64,000 nucleotides of DNA, from contig NC_007354.1 of assembly GCF_000012565.1 (NCBI RefSeq), positions 434,001-498,000 on the forward strand, in the 5' to 3' direction. Both the position numbers and the translations under genes were made by a program. Shown piece by piece: positions 49,645 through 59,134 of this stretch. Source of the DNA: Ehrlichia canis str. Jake. Its GTDB lineage: Bacteria; Pseudomonadota; Alphaproteobacteria; Rickettsiales; Anaplasmataceae. The notes under the pieces were generated by a model that worked only from the letters and a program-made list of their open reading frames with translations, searched no databases and was not told where the DNA came from. Numbering within the stretch: position 1 is the first letter of the stretch; each line of letters starts with the position of its first letter.

Positions 49645-51045
49645 ATGGTAGTACTAAATAGTCAACAAGTTATATCCTATGAAAAAAGTTGTGGTATAGT
49701 TGTTGATGAGCTTATTTGTAGAGCTGGAAAAGCTATAACTGATTCTATATCTAAGTTATTTCCTAAGCAGTTTGTTACAGTGATTGCTGGACCTGGCAAT
49801 AATGGTAAAGATGGTGTTACTGCTGCAAGGATGTTAAAAGCTCAGGGATGGCCAGTAATATTAATGTTGTATAATTGTAATGTTGATATAGATGAAGATT
49901 GGGTTATTCCATTAACGTATAATAGTATTGTTAATTGTCAAAGTTGTTTGATTATAGATGCCATATTTGGAATAGGGTTGTCGCGTAATATACCTGAAGA
50001 TTTATCTTGTATATTTAAGTATATTAATAATGATAGTAATAATGTAATCGTTGCTGTTGATATACCTAGTGGAATAAATTGTGATACAGGGCAGATTATG
50101 GGCTGTGCCATCCATGCTGATGTTACTATAACTTTCTCTGTGTTAAAAATAGGACACATTTTATTTCCTGGTTGTGATTATTCTGGGAAAGTACATGTTG
50201 TAGATATTGGAATTAACATTGATTATAGTAGAGTTGCAATACGTAATAATACTCCTGTTTTATGGAAACATGAAATACCAAAATTAGACTATACAGTAAA
50301 TAAATATAAGAGAGGATATACATTGGTGTGTTCTGTTGGTAATAAGTCAATAGGAGCTTCAAAACTTGTTGCGATGGCTGCTTTGAGAACAGGTTCTGGT
50401 ATAGTGAGCATTGCTTGTGACAGTAATGCTGTTGCATTTTATGCAAGTTGTTTGACTTCAATTATGTATAAGCTTTATGATGATGTAATTAATGACGATA
50501 GGGTTACATCTGTTGTAATTGGTCCAGGATGTGGAATAAGTGACATTACTAAACAACGTACTGTAGATGTTCTCAGTAAAAAAAATTGTGTTTTAGATGC
50601 TGATTCTATATCAGTATTTGCTGATTCTTGTGAAACTCTTTTTTCTGAAATTAAGCATAATGTTATCATGACTCCACATGAAGGAGAATTTAAGCGTATA
50701 TTTCCATTTTTAACAGGTAGTAAAATAGAGGTTGTACAAAAAGCTGCAAATTTATCAAAGGCTGTTATAGTGTTAAAGGGTCCAGATACTGTGATTGCTG
50801 ATCCTATTGGTAATGTTGTAGTTAACAATGCTCCATTTAATCTAGCTACAGCAGGTAGTGGTGATGTGTTATCTGGTATTATTGGTGGGTTGTTATCTTG
50901 TGGTATGACTCCACTTAGTGCTGCATGTTGTGGTGTATGGATACATGCAGAATGTGCTAGAAATTATGGCATTGGGTTAATTGCAGATGATATAATACTT
51001 CAAATACCACAAATATTAGGAAAATTATTTTATTCAAATTATTAA
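49645..51045 (+). CDS. nnr: Bifunctional NAD(P)HX epimerase/dehydratase (YjeF/Nnr)
   Basis: The enzyme repairs hydrated NADH and NADPH. The N-terminal YjeF_N epimerase domain (about 1-210) shows VTVIAGPGNNGKDGVTAARML, CLIIDAIFGIGLSR and VAVDIPSGINCDTGQIMG. The C-terminal dehydratase domain (about 220-466) shows VVIGPGCGIS, LDADSISVF, IMTPHEGEFKRIFP, VLKGPDTVIADP and NLATAGSGDVLSGIIGG. Both halves look complete. The ATG at 49645 is preferred; an in-frame TTG three codons upstream is the alternative. Confidence 0.93.
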   Translation: MVVLNSQQVISYEKSCGIVVDELICRAGKAITDSISKLFPKQFVTVIAGPGNNGKDGVTAARMLKAQGWPVILMLYNCNVDIDEDWVIPLTYNSIVNCQSCLIIDAIFGIGLSRNIPEDLSCIFKYINNDSNNVIVAVDIPSGINCDTGQIMGCAIHADVTITFSVLKIGHILFPGCDYSGKVHVVDIGINIDYSRVAIRNNTPVLWKHEIPKLDYTVNKYKRGYTLVCSVGNKSIGASKLVAMAALRTGSGIVSIACDSNAVAFYASCLTSIMYKLYDDVINDDRVTSVVIGPGCGISDITKQRTVDVLSKKNCVLDADSISVFADSCETLFSEIKHNVIMTPHEGEFKRIFPFLTGSKIEVVQKAANLSKAVIVLKGPDTVIADPIGNVVVNNAPFNLATAGSGDVLSGIIGGLLSCGMTPLSAACCGVWIHAECARNYGIGLIADDIILQIPQILGKLFYSNY

Positions 51046-51454
51046 TGTCACAATTCTTTTTTTGATATTGTAAAAATAATTCTTACGTGAATTGTGTTGA
51101 ATGTGGTATTTTCTATTGTTTTAGTATTTTTTATTATAAATTATTAGAATACGTATAATTCACTTGTTATAAAAGCATTATAAATTTTTCAGAGTGTTGA
51201 TGTGAATGCATAAAATGGTTGTGATTATAATTCTTGTAAAATAGAAAAAAAATACTAAATATATGTGATGAAATATGATATGAAGTGTTTTTTAAATATA
51301 TGTAATGTAGAATACCTCATTCTTTTTTTCTGGCGTACCTCTACAATAAATTTAAAATTCTTTCAGAATTATCATTAGTAATAGTGTTGATCTCTTTTTT
51401 TCGTGTAGAGCATAGCAGGGATAATTTTGTTTAGTAGAAATTTTAGGGTGTAAA
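51046..51454. other. Intergenic gap upstream of topA
   Basis: This AT-rich gap should contain the topA promoter. A pyrimidine-rich patch near 51318-51352 (CATTCTTTTTTTCTGG, then CGTACCTCTAC) is slightly unusual but matches nothing I know. No gene or RNA is called. Confidence 0.45.
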
Positions 51455-53917
51455 ATGAGTTTAATTATAGTAGAATCCCCATCCAAAGCAAAAACTATTG
51501 GCAAATATTTAGGAAGCAAGTATAAGGTTGTTGCATCATTTGGTCATATAAGAGATTTTCCAGCAAAGAGTGGTTCTGTAAATCCAGATAAGGATTTTGC
51601 TATGACTTATGAAATAATTAGTAAGTCGGAAAAGTACGTAAATAAGTTAATTCAAGTAGCTAGTAAAGAAACTCATGGAATTTATCTTGCAACTGATCCA
51701 GACCGTGAAGGTGAAGCAATAGCATGGCACATTGTAGAAGTATTAAAGGAAAATAATGCAATTGATGATAATGTTGTAATCAATAGAATGGTTTTTAATG
51801 AAGTAACGAAAAATGCTATTCTTGAGTCTATAAAGCATCCTAGAAGCATAAATATGGATCTTGTATATGCACAGCAAGCACGTAGAGCATTGGATTATTT
51901 AGTTGGTTTTACATTATCTCCTTTATTATGGAGGAAACTTCCAGGTAGTAAGTCTGCTGGTAGGGTACAATCTGTTGCTTTGAGATTAATATGTGATAGA
52001 GAAAGTGATATTGAAAAATTTGTCACACAGGAGTATTGGGATATTGAAGCTAAGTGTCAGAATGTAGAAGGAAAACAGTTTTCTGCATTTTTAAGTTATT
52101 ATGCTGGTAAAAAGTTAGAGAAATTTGATATTAAAAATGAAGAAGATGCTAAGAGACTAGCGGAGGAAGTAAAGTCTCGTAATTATTCTGTTGTAAAAGT
52201 TGAGAAAAAGCATACAAAACGTAATCCTTATCCTCCTTTTATTACTTCGAGTTTACAACAAGAAGCTTCAACAAAGCTTGGATTTACTGCAAAAAATACT
52301 ATGCTTATTGCTCAGAAGCTATATGAAGGAATTGATGTTGGCGGAGAAATTGTTGGACTAATTACTTATATGAGAACTGATGGTTTTTATATTGCAGATG
52401 AAGCATTGGATCATATTCGTAGTATTATTGTTTCTATTTTTGGTAAAGAGTATTTGCCAGCATCTGCTCGCAAATATGTTAAAAAAGTAAAAAATGCTCA
52501 AGAAGCACATGAAGCAATTAGGCCAACAAATATTACGATAACTCCTGATAGCTTATCAAATTATCTGACACCAGAACAACTCAAGCTTTATGATTTGATA
52601 TGGAAAAGGACTGTTGCTAGTCAGATGAATTCTGCTATTATTGACCAGGTTGTTGTAGAACTTGCATCATCTGATAAAGTAGTAACGTTGCGTGCTACAG
52701 GATCTTCCTTATTTTTTGATGGATTTTATAAAGTATATGGTCATAATGAAGATGATGATAATAAGAATAATATGTTACCGTTACTTCAAGTAAGTGATGA
52801 ATGTCCTTTAAATGAGGTTATACCTCATCAACATTTTACTATTCCTCCTGCTAGATATAATGAAGCAAGTTTAGTGAAAAAAATGGAAGAAATAGGAATA
52901 GGCCGGCCTTCTACTTATGCTTCTATTATTTCTGTATTACAGGATAGACAATATGTTATATTAAATCAAAAGAAGTTTTTTCCAACAGAGAGGGGTAGAA
53001 TAGTAAATATTTTTCTTGTGAATTTTTTTAGTCGTTATGTGGAATATGATTTTACTGCTGATCTTGAAGAAGAACTGGATTTAATTTCTAATGGGAAAAT
53101 TAATTGGAAGAAAGTATTACATAAATTTTGGTTTCTATTTATTGATAATGTTAATTCAGTGAAAAAGTTAGAATTTACTGAAATATTAAAAGTTATTAGT
53201 TGTGAGATGGAGAATTATATTTTTTCTTCTGATAAATCTGAAACAGGGAGAGTATGTCCTGCATGTAATGATGGTACACTAGGTCTTAATATTAGTAAGA
53301 ATGGTATTTTTTTAGGATGTTCTGGATATCCAGAATGCAAGTATACAAAAAATGTTGGTGGTGATCTTGTTGATGATGTGGACAATGTGCAATATCCTAA
53401 AGTTTTAGGGATTGATACTGCTACATGTCAAGAGATATATCTTAAGAAAGGTCCGTATGGAGTTTACTTGCAAATTGGTAGTGATAAAAATGGTAAACGT
53501 GCTGCTATACCAAAAAATATGAATGCTAATTTATTAGATTTACAAATGGCAGAAAAGATATTGAATTTACCTATAAGTTTAGGTACACATCCGGAGACTT
53601 GTAAGGAAATTAAATTAGGACTTGGTAAATTTGGTGCATACATATTATATGAAGGTAAATATTTTTCAATAAAAAATGAATCTAACTTTTTAGATGTTAA
53701 GCTTGAAGATGCTATTGACATTATTGCAAATAGTTCTACTAATGGTGTTATAAGATCTCTAGGCATTTCTGAAGATAATAAGGAAGTATTATTATGTAAG
53801 GGAAGGTATGGATTCTATTTAAAATATGATAAATTGAATGTTGCTTTAAAGAAGGGTACAGATGTTGAGCAAATGTCTTTATCAGATGCTATGAAGCTTA
53901 TATCAGAGAAAAAATGA
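51455..53917 (+). CDS. topA: DNA topoisomerase I (TopA)
   Basis: TopA relaxes negative supercoils. The 820-residue protein has the N-terminal TOPRIM domain with IVESPSKAKTIGKYLG near 4-19 and ATDPDREGEAIAWHI near 80, and QQARRALDYLVGFTLSPLLW. The active Tyr is in GLITYMRTDG near 306. A C-terminal zinc finger begins RVCPACNDGTLG near 600 and ends GCSGYPECKYTKN. Two further C-terminal repeat domains follow, with KKGPYGVYLQIG and LGLGKFGAYILY patterns. RBS AGGGTG precedes the ATG. No defect is visible. Confidence 0.97.
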   Translation: MSLIIVESPSKAKTIGKYLGSKYKVVASFGHIRDFPAKSGSVNPDKDFAMTYEIISKSEKYVNKLIQVASKETHGIYLATDPDREGEAIAWHIVEVLKENNAIDDNVVINRMVFNEVTKNAILESIKHPRSINMDLVYAQQARRALDYLVGFTLSPLLWRKLPGSKSAGRVQSVALRLICDRESDIEKFVTQEYWDIEAKCQNVEGKQFSAFLSYYAGKKLEKFDIKNEEDAKRLAEEVKSRNYSVVKVEKKHTKRNPYPPFITSSLQQEASTKLGFTAKNTMLIAQKLYEGIDVGGEIVGLITYMRTDGFYIADEALDHIRSIIVSIFGKEYLPASARKYVKKVKNAQEAHEAIRPTNITITPDSLSNYLTPEQLKLYDLIWKRTVASQMNSAIIDQVVVELASSDKVVTLRATGSSLFFDGFYKVYGHNEDDDNKNNMLPLLQVSDECPLNEVIPHQHFTIPPARYNEASLVKKMEEIGIGRPSTYASIISVLQDRQYVILNQKKFFPTERGRIVNIFLVNFFSRYVEYDFTADLEEELDLISNGKINWKKVLHKFWFLFIDNVNSVKKLEFTEILKVISCEMENYIFSSDKSETGRVCPACNDGTLGLNISKNGIFLGCSGYPECKYTKNVGGDLVDDVDNVQYPKVLGIDTATCQEIYLKKGPYGVYLQIGSDKNGKRAAIPKNMNANLLDLQMAEKILNLPISLGTHPETCKEIKLGLGKFGAYILYEGKYFSIKNESNFLDVKLEDAIDIIANSSTNGVIRSLGISEDNKEVLLCKGRYGFYLKYDKLNVALKKGTDVEQMSLSDAMKLISEKK

Positions 53918-53979
53918 TAATAAGTGTGAGTTAAGAAATTACTTTGAGATTGTCACATGAGATTTAAAGTTATTGTATT

Positions 53980-54333
53980 TTATGAATTGCTGTAGCTAGG
54001 TATCCATTGGTTATTGTTATATGTATAAAGTTGATTTCTACTTTTTATCCATAAAGTTAAACCTGTATTTGGTTGTATAAAATACCATTGGTTAATGTAG
54101 TAATATGTTACATAGTTTTGTTTATTTTTCCATTCTTGAATCGTTGGTGTTGGCCCAATAATATACATATCTCCAGAAGATATTTCTTTTATTGGAGTAT
54201 TACATTGTAATTCTAGAATACAATTGTTCATGAGCATATCTATTTTTATTAAAGCTTCATTGACAGTAATTTCTTTATGTGCTTGATTGTGCATTACTAA
54301 ATCAAATTTAAGATTTACAGATTGTGTCATCAT
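53980..54333 (-). CDS. DUF2793-type phage/GTA-related small protein
   Basis: The 117-residue protein has the layout of DUF2793 domains found in alphaproteobacterial prophages and gene-transfer-agent clusters. It runs NLKFDLVMHNQAHKEITVNEAL near 7-28, a SSGDMYIIGPTPT strand near 69-81, then INQWYFIQPNTGLTLWIKS and YTYNNNQWIPS near the end. No capsid, tail or integrase gene surrounds it. It sits alone, downstream of sspB on the same strand. Its function in Ehrlichia is unknown. The family call is by pattern recall and should be tested with a profile search. Confidence 0.65.
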   Translation of the reverse strand: MMTQSVNLKFDLVMHNQAHKEITVNEALIKIDMLMNNCILELQCNTPIKEISSGDMYIIGPTPTIQEWKNKQNYVTYYYINQWYFIQPNTGLTLWIKSRNQLYTYNNNQWIPSYSNS

Positions 54334-54502
54334 ATATTTGTCTCATTAAAAAATGTATAGATAGTTGAGTGTATTGTGATACACATGAAATGAAGCTTTT
54401 ATCAAAATCTAAAGTTTAGACTGCTTCATTAAGTGTACTTGAAAAGGATTGAACATTTAACATAATACACTAGTAGATTTAGTGTAGTAAAGCACAAAAA
54501 CT

Positions 54503-54994
54503 TTATTTTTTTAAAAATGTATCTATAAAGATAATATTGTCTTGGTTGTTTTGCTGATCACTTTCTTCATTCTTGTCATCAGTATCGTAATCATAATTAT
54601 CAGCCTCTTCAATGTTGTTGCTCATATATTGTTCAAGATCAAGTACGAAGCCTTGATAAACATCTATATATTTGATAATAGAATGAAATGGTATAACAAC
54701 TGTTTCTTCTTGACCTCTAAAACTCAATATTACACTGATACTATTGTCAAATACCTGTAGACTTCTGAATTGATGCTGCAATATTACAGTAATTTCTTGT
54801 GGATAGTTCTCTTTTATATGATCAGGTAATGTCACTCCTTTATAATTAGTTAAGAAGGATATAGCAATGTGTACATTAGTTGAATGTTCTGAATGAGCTA
54901 TGACAGTCAAAGCATTTTTTACAACAGTGCACATAGCAGAGTGCATGAGTTTTTGATAGTCTATTGCATTACTCATAAATAACTTTTTGATCAT
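54503..54994 (-). CDS. sspB: SspB-family ClpXP adaptor protein
   Basis: SspB binds the ssrA tag on proteins released from stalled ribosomes and delivers them to ClpXP. The 163-residue protein resembles alphaproteobacterial SspB. It has IDYQKLMHSAMCTVVKNAL at the start, IAISFLTNYKGVTLPDHIKENYPQEITVILQHQF in the core, and ISVILSFRGQEETVVIPFHSI near 104-124. An acidic linker (about 138-152) precedes a final IIFIDTFLKK that fits a ClpX-tethering tail. The start could instead be Met7 (54976). The ssrA gene lies immediately upstream in the same direction. Confidence 0.85.
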   Translation of the reverse strand: MIKKLFMSNAIDYQKLMHSAMCTVVKNALTVIAHSEHSTNVHIAISFLTNYKGVTLPDHIKENYPQEITVILQHQFRSLQVFDNSISVILSFRGQEETVVIPFHSIIKYIDVYQGFVLDLEQYMSNNIEEADNYDYDTDDKNEESDQQNNQDNIIFIDTFLKK

Positions 54995-55026
54995 AAAAAA
55001 AGAGGATTTTTCTGTTGCCCGGGAAA
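54995..55026 (-). terminator. Possible weak terminator after ssrA
   Basis: On the minus strand, GAGGGTTT comes before the P2 strand and CCTCTTTTTTT follows it. AGAGG and CCTCT can pair around about 22 bases and are followed by seven T. The T-run abuts the candidate sspB start at 54994, so sspB is probably expressed by read-through or by a processed transcript. Confidence 0.45.
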
Positions 55027-55299
55027 CCCTCTAAAAAACCGCGCTAATGACAAAACTAAGCAGCCACTAAGCCAGCAACACTGCTATTATTGTCATTTGC
55101 AAAAACGAAATTATCGTTTGCACTTATAAATTTTGAGCATTTAAACGGCTGCTTTCTCACCGGGCAAAAACTATCCCCTTTACTATGCATGTCGATCCTG
55201 TTTCACCCCCATAGTAATAAGTGGAGATGCCGAGCACTGCCCTCGGGTCCAATACATCTATTTTAAGATGCCTTTATTGCCATAGTGCTTAAAACACGG
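55017..55299 (-). ncRNA. ssrA: Transfer-messenger RNA, circularly permuted two-piece (ssrA)
   Basis: The acceptor segment comes first: a T-arm-like stem CCGAG/CTCGG, then CATCTCCA ending at 55222, which pairs with GGGGGTG at 55210-55204 to form the tRNA-like acceptor stem. An 11-base spacer (55211-55221) separates the two pieces. The coding piece starts GGGGGTGAAACAGGATCGAC. Its reading frame (55121 to 55059, stop TAG at 55058-55056) encodes a 21-residue tag beginning ANDNFVFAND and ending SVAGLVAA. GCCCGG at about 55165-55160 pairs with CCGGGC near 55022-55017 to close the coding piece. The T-loop GGCAGTG is not the usual TTCGAAT. CCA is not encoded. Permuted tmRNA is characteristic of alphaproteobacteria. 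Confidence 0.95.
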
Positions 55300-55304
55300 T
55301 AGTA

Positions 55305-55332
55305 ATTATAATACTATATTTCTATAAGTCAA
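55305..55332 (-). promoter_or_regulatory. Sigma-70-type promoter of ssrA
   Basis: On the minus strand, TTGACT (55332-55327) is followed after 16 bases by a perfect TATAAT (55310-55305). Transcription would start about seven bases on, just before the acceptor piece. This is the clearest consensus promoter I found in the window. Confidence 0.8.
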
Positions 55333-55430
55333 TACATTTATATATCACGCTATAAAAGACAGTAATGTAATACAACTAATACTAGTATACTTAGGACTTA
55401 AAAAAAAAAATTTTGTAGAAATTAGAAAAG

Positions 55431-55503
55431 CTCCCCGGGCTGGACTCGAACCAGCGACCTATTGGTTAACAGCCAAGTGCTCTACCAACTGAGCTACCGA
55501 GGA
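55431..55503 (-). tRNA. tRNA-Asn (GTT anticodon)
   Basis: The reverse complement folds as a 73-base cloverleaf: acceptor TCCTCGG/CCGGGGA, D-arm AGCTCAGTTGGTAGAGC, anticodon loop CTGTTAA with GTT, T-arm GCTGGTTCGAGTCCAGC, and discriminator G. CCA is not encoded. It lies upstream of ssrA in the same direction. A candidate promoter with -35 TTGCAT (55545-55540) and -10 TATATT (55522-55517), spaced 17, precedes it. Confidence 0.97.
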
Positions 55504-55516
55504 AAAGATATCTATA

Positions 55517-55545
55517 AATATACATACTGTATTTCTTATATGCAA
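55517..55545 (-). promoter_or_regulatory. Candidate promoter of tRNA-Asn
   Basis: Minus-strand TTGCAT and TATATT are separated by 17 bases and end 13 bases before the tRNA. Each differs slightly from consensus, and the region is AT-rich, so this is a reasonable but unproven call. Confidence 0.4.
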
Positions 55546-55941
55546 CAAAAATTTAATAATAATTGTAATACTTAAATATGAAATTCTTAAAAGTAATAAA
55601 TTTCTTAAGTTATATGATAATATTAATTTTATGTGTAAATGCTACACAAGTAATATCTTATAATTTATTTGAAGTAATGACTGATATCTTGATTTTATAT
55701 ATTTGATAATAGAATATTGTTTTGGTTGATATATATAACACATATATTCTATATATTGTTATTATTTATACAGATAGGTAAAAAATCTTATTTTTTGATT
55801 TTCTAGATGTTTATTAATTTGTGTAGAATTTTACTTATAGAATAGTTAGTTATTTGTGAAATAGTTGATTAAGTGTTTTAATAGTAACTTGCATATTAAA
55901 TATGAATTTAATTTTGTGAAATATTCTTCATATTACTTTAG

Positions 55942-55976
55942 TTTTTTTTTTTTTTTTTTTTTTTGACACTAGTGTC
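55942..55976 (+). repeat. T23 homopolymer joined to a perfect 12-bp palindrome
   Basis: Twenty-three consecutive T are followed directly by GACACTAGTGTC. A homopolymer this long is prone to slippage, so its length may vary between cells or be misread. The palindrome is self-complementary in all 12 bases. No gene starts nearby: acpS ends about 500 bases away on one side and the tRNA-Asn 5' end lies about 440 bases away on the other. Confidence 0.85.
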
Positions 55977-56469
55977 GCAGCTTTATATGCTCAGACACAA
56001 TAGTTTTTTGTACTATGCTTATTTTGTACATAAAAAACATTGCGTTACATAACACTATTCATTATATTGAACGGTTTACTTGTGTATTTATCTCTTCAAT
56101 TATTCTAAAATAATAATATAATTGTGATAAAACATGATATTGTATTACATAGCACATGTTTTTAAATTCTACATCTCAGTTGATGTAGTACTAGTGAGCA
56201 TATCGTAATATTTCTTTTAATGTTAGTTGTAGTTGGTTGTTGAGTGTATTAAAGATATTGATTAGATAAATTTGTAAGCTATGTGTATTATATATTTTCA
56301 ATAATTAATTGAGATTAGAATTGTTAACAATAGTGAGTTGAATTTCTTTATTTTTTCAAATCTATAATTTACTTATAATAATAAGTAAATACTAGAAATA
56401 ATAATATCGTATAGTATTTGCTAATCAATACTAATGATTTGCATGTTTTGATTTGATAACTGTGTTTCT

Positions 56470-56850
56470 TCATAGTTTTATATTAGCATTATATATGACT
56501 ATAAAGGCAATAGCATAGTCTTTTTCATCACTGATTGATAATTCAATTTTATGTATTGGATTACTATTACTGACAGTAATTTGTGGTTTCCCATATGGAT
56601 TGTTTAATATTACAATGTCTGACATTTTGATAGATTGGCCAAACCCTGTTCCTAAAGCTTTAACGTACGCCTCTTTTGCTGCGAAACGTTTTGCGAAGTG
56701 TCTCACTTGTGCATCAAAATTTGTGTATTTATAACTATCTTCTATTTCTTTCTGGTTAAACACACGAGTAAGGAACTTAATACCAAACTTTTTCCACAGA
56801 TTTGATATACGTGGAATATAAACAATATCTGTACCAACACCTAGTATCAT
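56470..56850 (-). CDS. acpS: Holo-[acyl-carrier-protein] synthase (AcpS)
   Basis: AcpS moves the 4'-phosphopantetheine arm from CoA to acyl carrier protein. The 126-residue protein has the conserved [12 protein letters not shown] start (Asp8) and [19 protein letters not shown] with Glu60 for magnesium binding. The C-terminal strand pattern [19 protein letters not shown] fits the family. Its start overlaps the proS stop by four bases (ATGA), so the two are translated together. Confidence 0.95.
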   Translation of the reverse strand: MILGVGTDIVYIPRISNLWKKFGIKFLTRVFNQKEIEDSYKYTNFDAQVRHFAKRFAAKEAYVKALGTGFGQSIKMSDIVILNNPYGKPQITVSNSNPIHKIELSISDEKDYAIAFIVIYNANIKL

Positions 56851-58121
56851 TTCTTAAATTTTTTTAAAAATTGCTCTACAGAGATTAAAAATTTGTCCTT
56901 ATTTGATCTATTCCTTACTTCAATGAGATCTTGTTCTACTGTTGATTTGCCAATAATAATTTGCCATGGCATACCTAATAAATCTGTCCTTGTTAATTTT
57001 ATTCCAGGACTGTCATCTGTATCATCATATAGTACATCATTATGTAATTGCATGTGTAAATTTTCTGCGACTTTTATGCATTTGTCATTTGATGAATATA
57101 AGTTAACTAAAGAGAATTTAAAAGGTGATATTTCCTCTGGCCATGTAATACCTTTGTTATCATGAAAGACTTCAATTATTGCTGCTACTAACCTTGATAT
57201 TCCTATACCATAGCAGCCCATTTGTAGAGGTTTGCTGTCATTATTGTCACAAAAATTTGCATTCATTGGTTTTGAATATTTATCTCCAAGATAGAAAATA
57301 TGTCCTATCTCTATTCCTTTACTTGTTTTGATGTTATTTGGTGGAATAGGGCAAGTTTGAGGATCATGCATATCATCTGCTGCAGTGTAAGTGTTTTTTA
57401 TTCTTTCAATGTCAATATTGTCACTATTCATTAGCTCTATGATTTCTTGATCATAATATAGAGTGCTTTCTCCAGAGTTTGCTAATACGTGAAATTCATG
57501 GCTTAAATTTCCACCTATTGGTCCTGATTCTGCTTTGACTGCTATTGGAGTTAAACCTAGATTTTTAAAAATTTTTATATAAGTTTTGAACATTAAATTA
57601 TATGATAAGATAGCACCACTTAAATCTTTGTCAAAGCTATATGCATCTTTCATTAAAAATTCTCTACATCTCATTATACCATACCTTGGACGTAGTTCAT
57701 CGCGAAATTTCCATTGTATTTGGTATAGAGTAATGGGTAGATTTTTATGGCTTGTTAATGTTGTTCTTAATGTATCAGTAATAACTTCTTCGTGAGTTGG
57801 TCCAAAAAGCATTTCTCTTTGGTTCCTATCTGTAATGCGTAGCATTTCAGACCCATAGTCATCATATCTACCTGACTCTTTCCACAAACTTGCTGGTTGT
57901 ATTAATGGCATCAGCACTTCTAGGGCTCCTGACTTATTCATCTCTTCTCTAACAATATTTTCTATATTTCTTAATACTCTTAGGCCGAGTGGAAGCCAAG
58001 TGTATATTCCTGAAGCAATCTGTTTAATGAGACCTGCACGTATTGAATACTTATGTGATACTACTGATACGTCAGCTGATGTTTCTTTTAATGTTGGTAT
58101 ATAGTAGTTGGATAAACGCAT
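56847..58121 (-). CDS. proS: Prolyl-tRNA synthetase, short type without editing domain
   Basis: ProRS charges tRNA-Pro. The 424-residue protein is a class II enzyme of the short type seen in alphaproteobacteria. Class II motifs appear as [21 protein letters not shown] near 28-48, [17 protein letters not shown] and [21 protein letters not shown] near 133-153. The chain continues through [15 protein letters not shown] with no inserted editing domain, then [12 protein letters not shown] near 309 and an anticodon-binding C-terminal domain. Mischarged alanyl-tRNA-Pro would therefore need a separate enzyme. It is followed by acpS with an overlap. Confidence 0.95.
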   Translation of the reverse strand: MRLSNYYIPTLKETSADVSVVSHKYSIRAGLIKQIASGIYTWLPLGLRVLRNIENIVREEMNKSGALEVLMPLIQPASLWKESGRYDDYGSEMLRITDRNQREMLFGPTHEEVITDTLRTTLTSHKNLPITLYQIQWKFRDELRPRYGIMRCREFLMKDAYSFDKDLSGAILSYNLMFKTYIKIFKNLGLTPIAVKAESGPIGGNLSHEFHVLANSGESTLYYDQEIIELMNSDNIDIERIKNTYTAADDMHDPQTCPIPPNNIKTSKGIEIGHIFYLGDKYSKPMNANFCDNNDSKPLQMGCYGIGISRLVAAIIEVFHDNKGITWPEEISPFKFSLVNLYSSNDKCIKVAENLHMQLHNDVLYDDTDDSPGIKLTRTDLLGMPWQIIIGKSTVEQDLIEVRNRSNKDKFLISVEQFLKKFKK

Positions 58122-59134
58122 TAAAGATATTAGTTAAATATAAATTGTAGCACAGATATCATATATATTTTTAATAGTCAATTGTGATAGTCAACGTTAA
58201 GTAATAATGAATTGAGTGCTTTTATTTATTTTAAGTTAATAAGTGACTATGATAATAAAATCAATATTAAGCACTTCTATAGCTATAATATTTAGTCGAA
58301 TAATGTTAGCATAATAATTTTATTCGAAAATTATTTATGGAAGAAGTTATTGCAATATTTATAACTTGCTACACAGCAAATAAAAATCTTACTTGTTTTT
58401 TCATGAATGATAATATGATATATAACATAAGGTTTTGAACACTGACATGAACTATCCTTATGTTTACTAGTTGAAGAGTGCATTATAATTACAAACCAAG
58501 CATATTAAAAAGTTTAGAACTAGGCATCACTTATTAGGTGAGTTTTTCTAATGAGTAACATCATATTTTGAATTCTTATATAATTTGTATTATAAAATAG
58601 CCGTTTATATTTTTAAGTGTTTGTAGCTATACTAGTAATATTTTGTACACTAAATAGTCTGTGTTTATACTTGTGTAATTAAAGGTGTAGCACTAAGCAT
58701 CGCGTGTTATATTTAGTTTTATATTAATAGTCAGTACATTAACATAATGTAATTCCTATTATATTTATGCTTATGAGACTAAAGATACGTTATTATACTT
58801 ACAAACTATCACATTAGAGTTAGTTTTACAGTTAGTAGTATACTAACATAATGTTTTTAACTTTTACATAACCTGTGCCTATTTTTACAGAGTTAAAAAA
58901 TATAAAGAGTCACTATAAACTAAACATAACATATTGGAACTCTTAGTTTTTGTTGTTAGTATTACCTAGCATAAATTTTTGATATATAGGTTTGTGAATA
59001 AAATGCATAGTATACTTACAAACTGTGCATAGCATGTTATATCATTATAGCTAGCAGTAATAACTTAGTGTTTTATATACTTAATTTTGTACATACACTT
59101 GCATAAAATATATAGGTGTATTTGCGCAAACTTA
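58122..59134. other. 1-kb non-coding region upstream of proS with decayed repeats
   Basis: This lies between proS and a secreted amidotransferase-like gene. Related phrases recur: TAGTTTTATATTAATAGTCAG (58714) and TAGTTTTACAGTTAGTAGTA (58821), both followed by TTAACATAATGT or CTAACATAATGT; also TATACTTACAAACTATC (58795) and TATACTTACAAACTGTGCATAG (59011). They suggest very decayed tandem units of about 107 bases or multiples. No gene or RNA is called. Confidence 0.5.

Larger units (their letters stand above)
55504..56469. other. Long non-coding region with a T23 tract and palindrome
   Basis: This region lies between acpS and tRNA-Asn. Its main feature is a run of 23 T at 55942-55964, immediately followed by the perfect 12-base palindrome GACACTAGTGTC at 55965-55976. 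Otherwise it is AT-rich with no gene or RNA that I can support. Confidence 0.6.
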
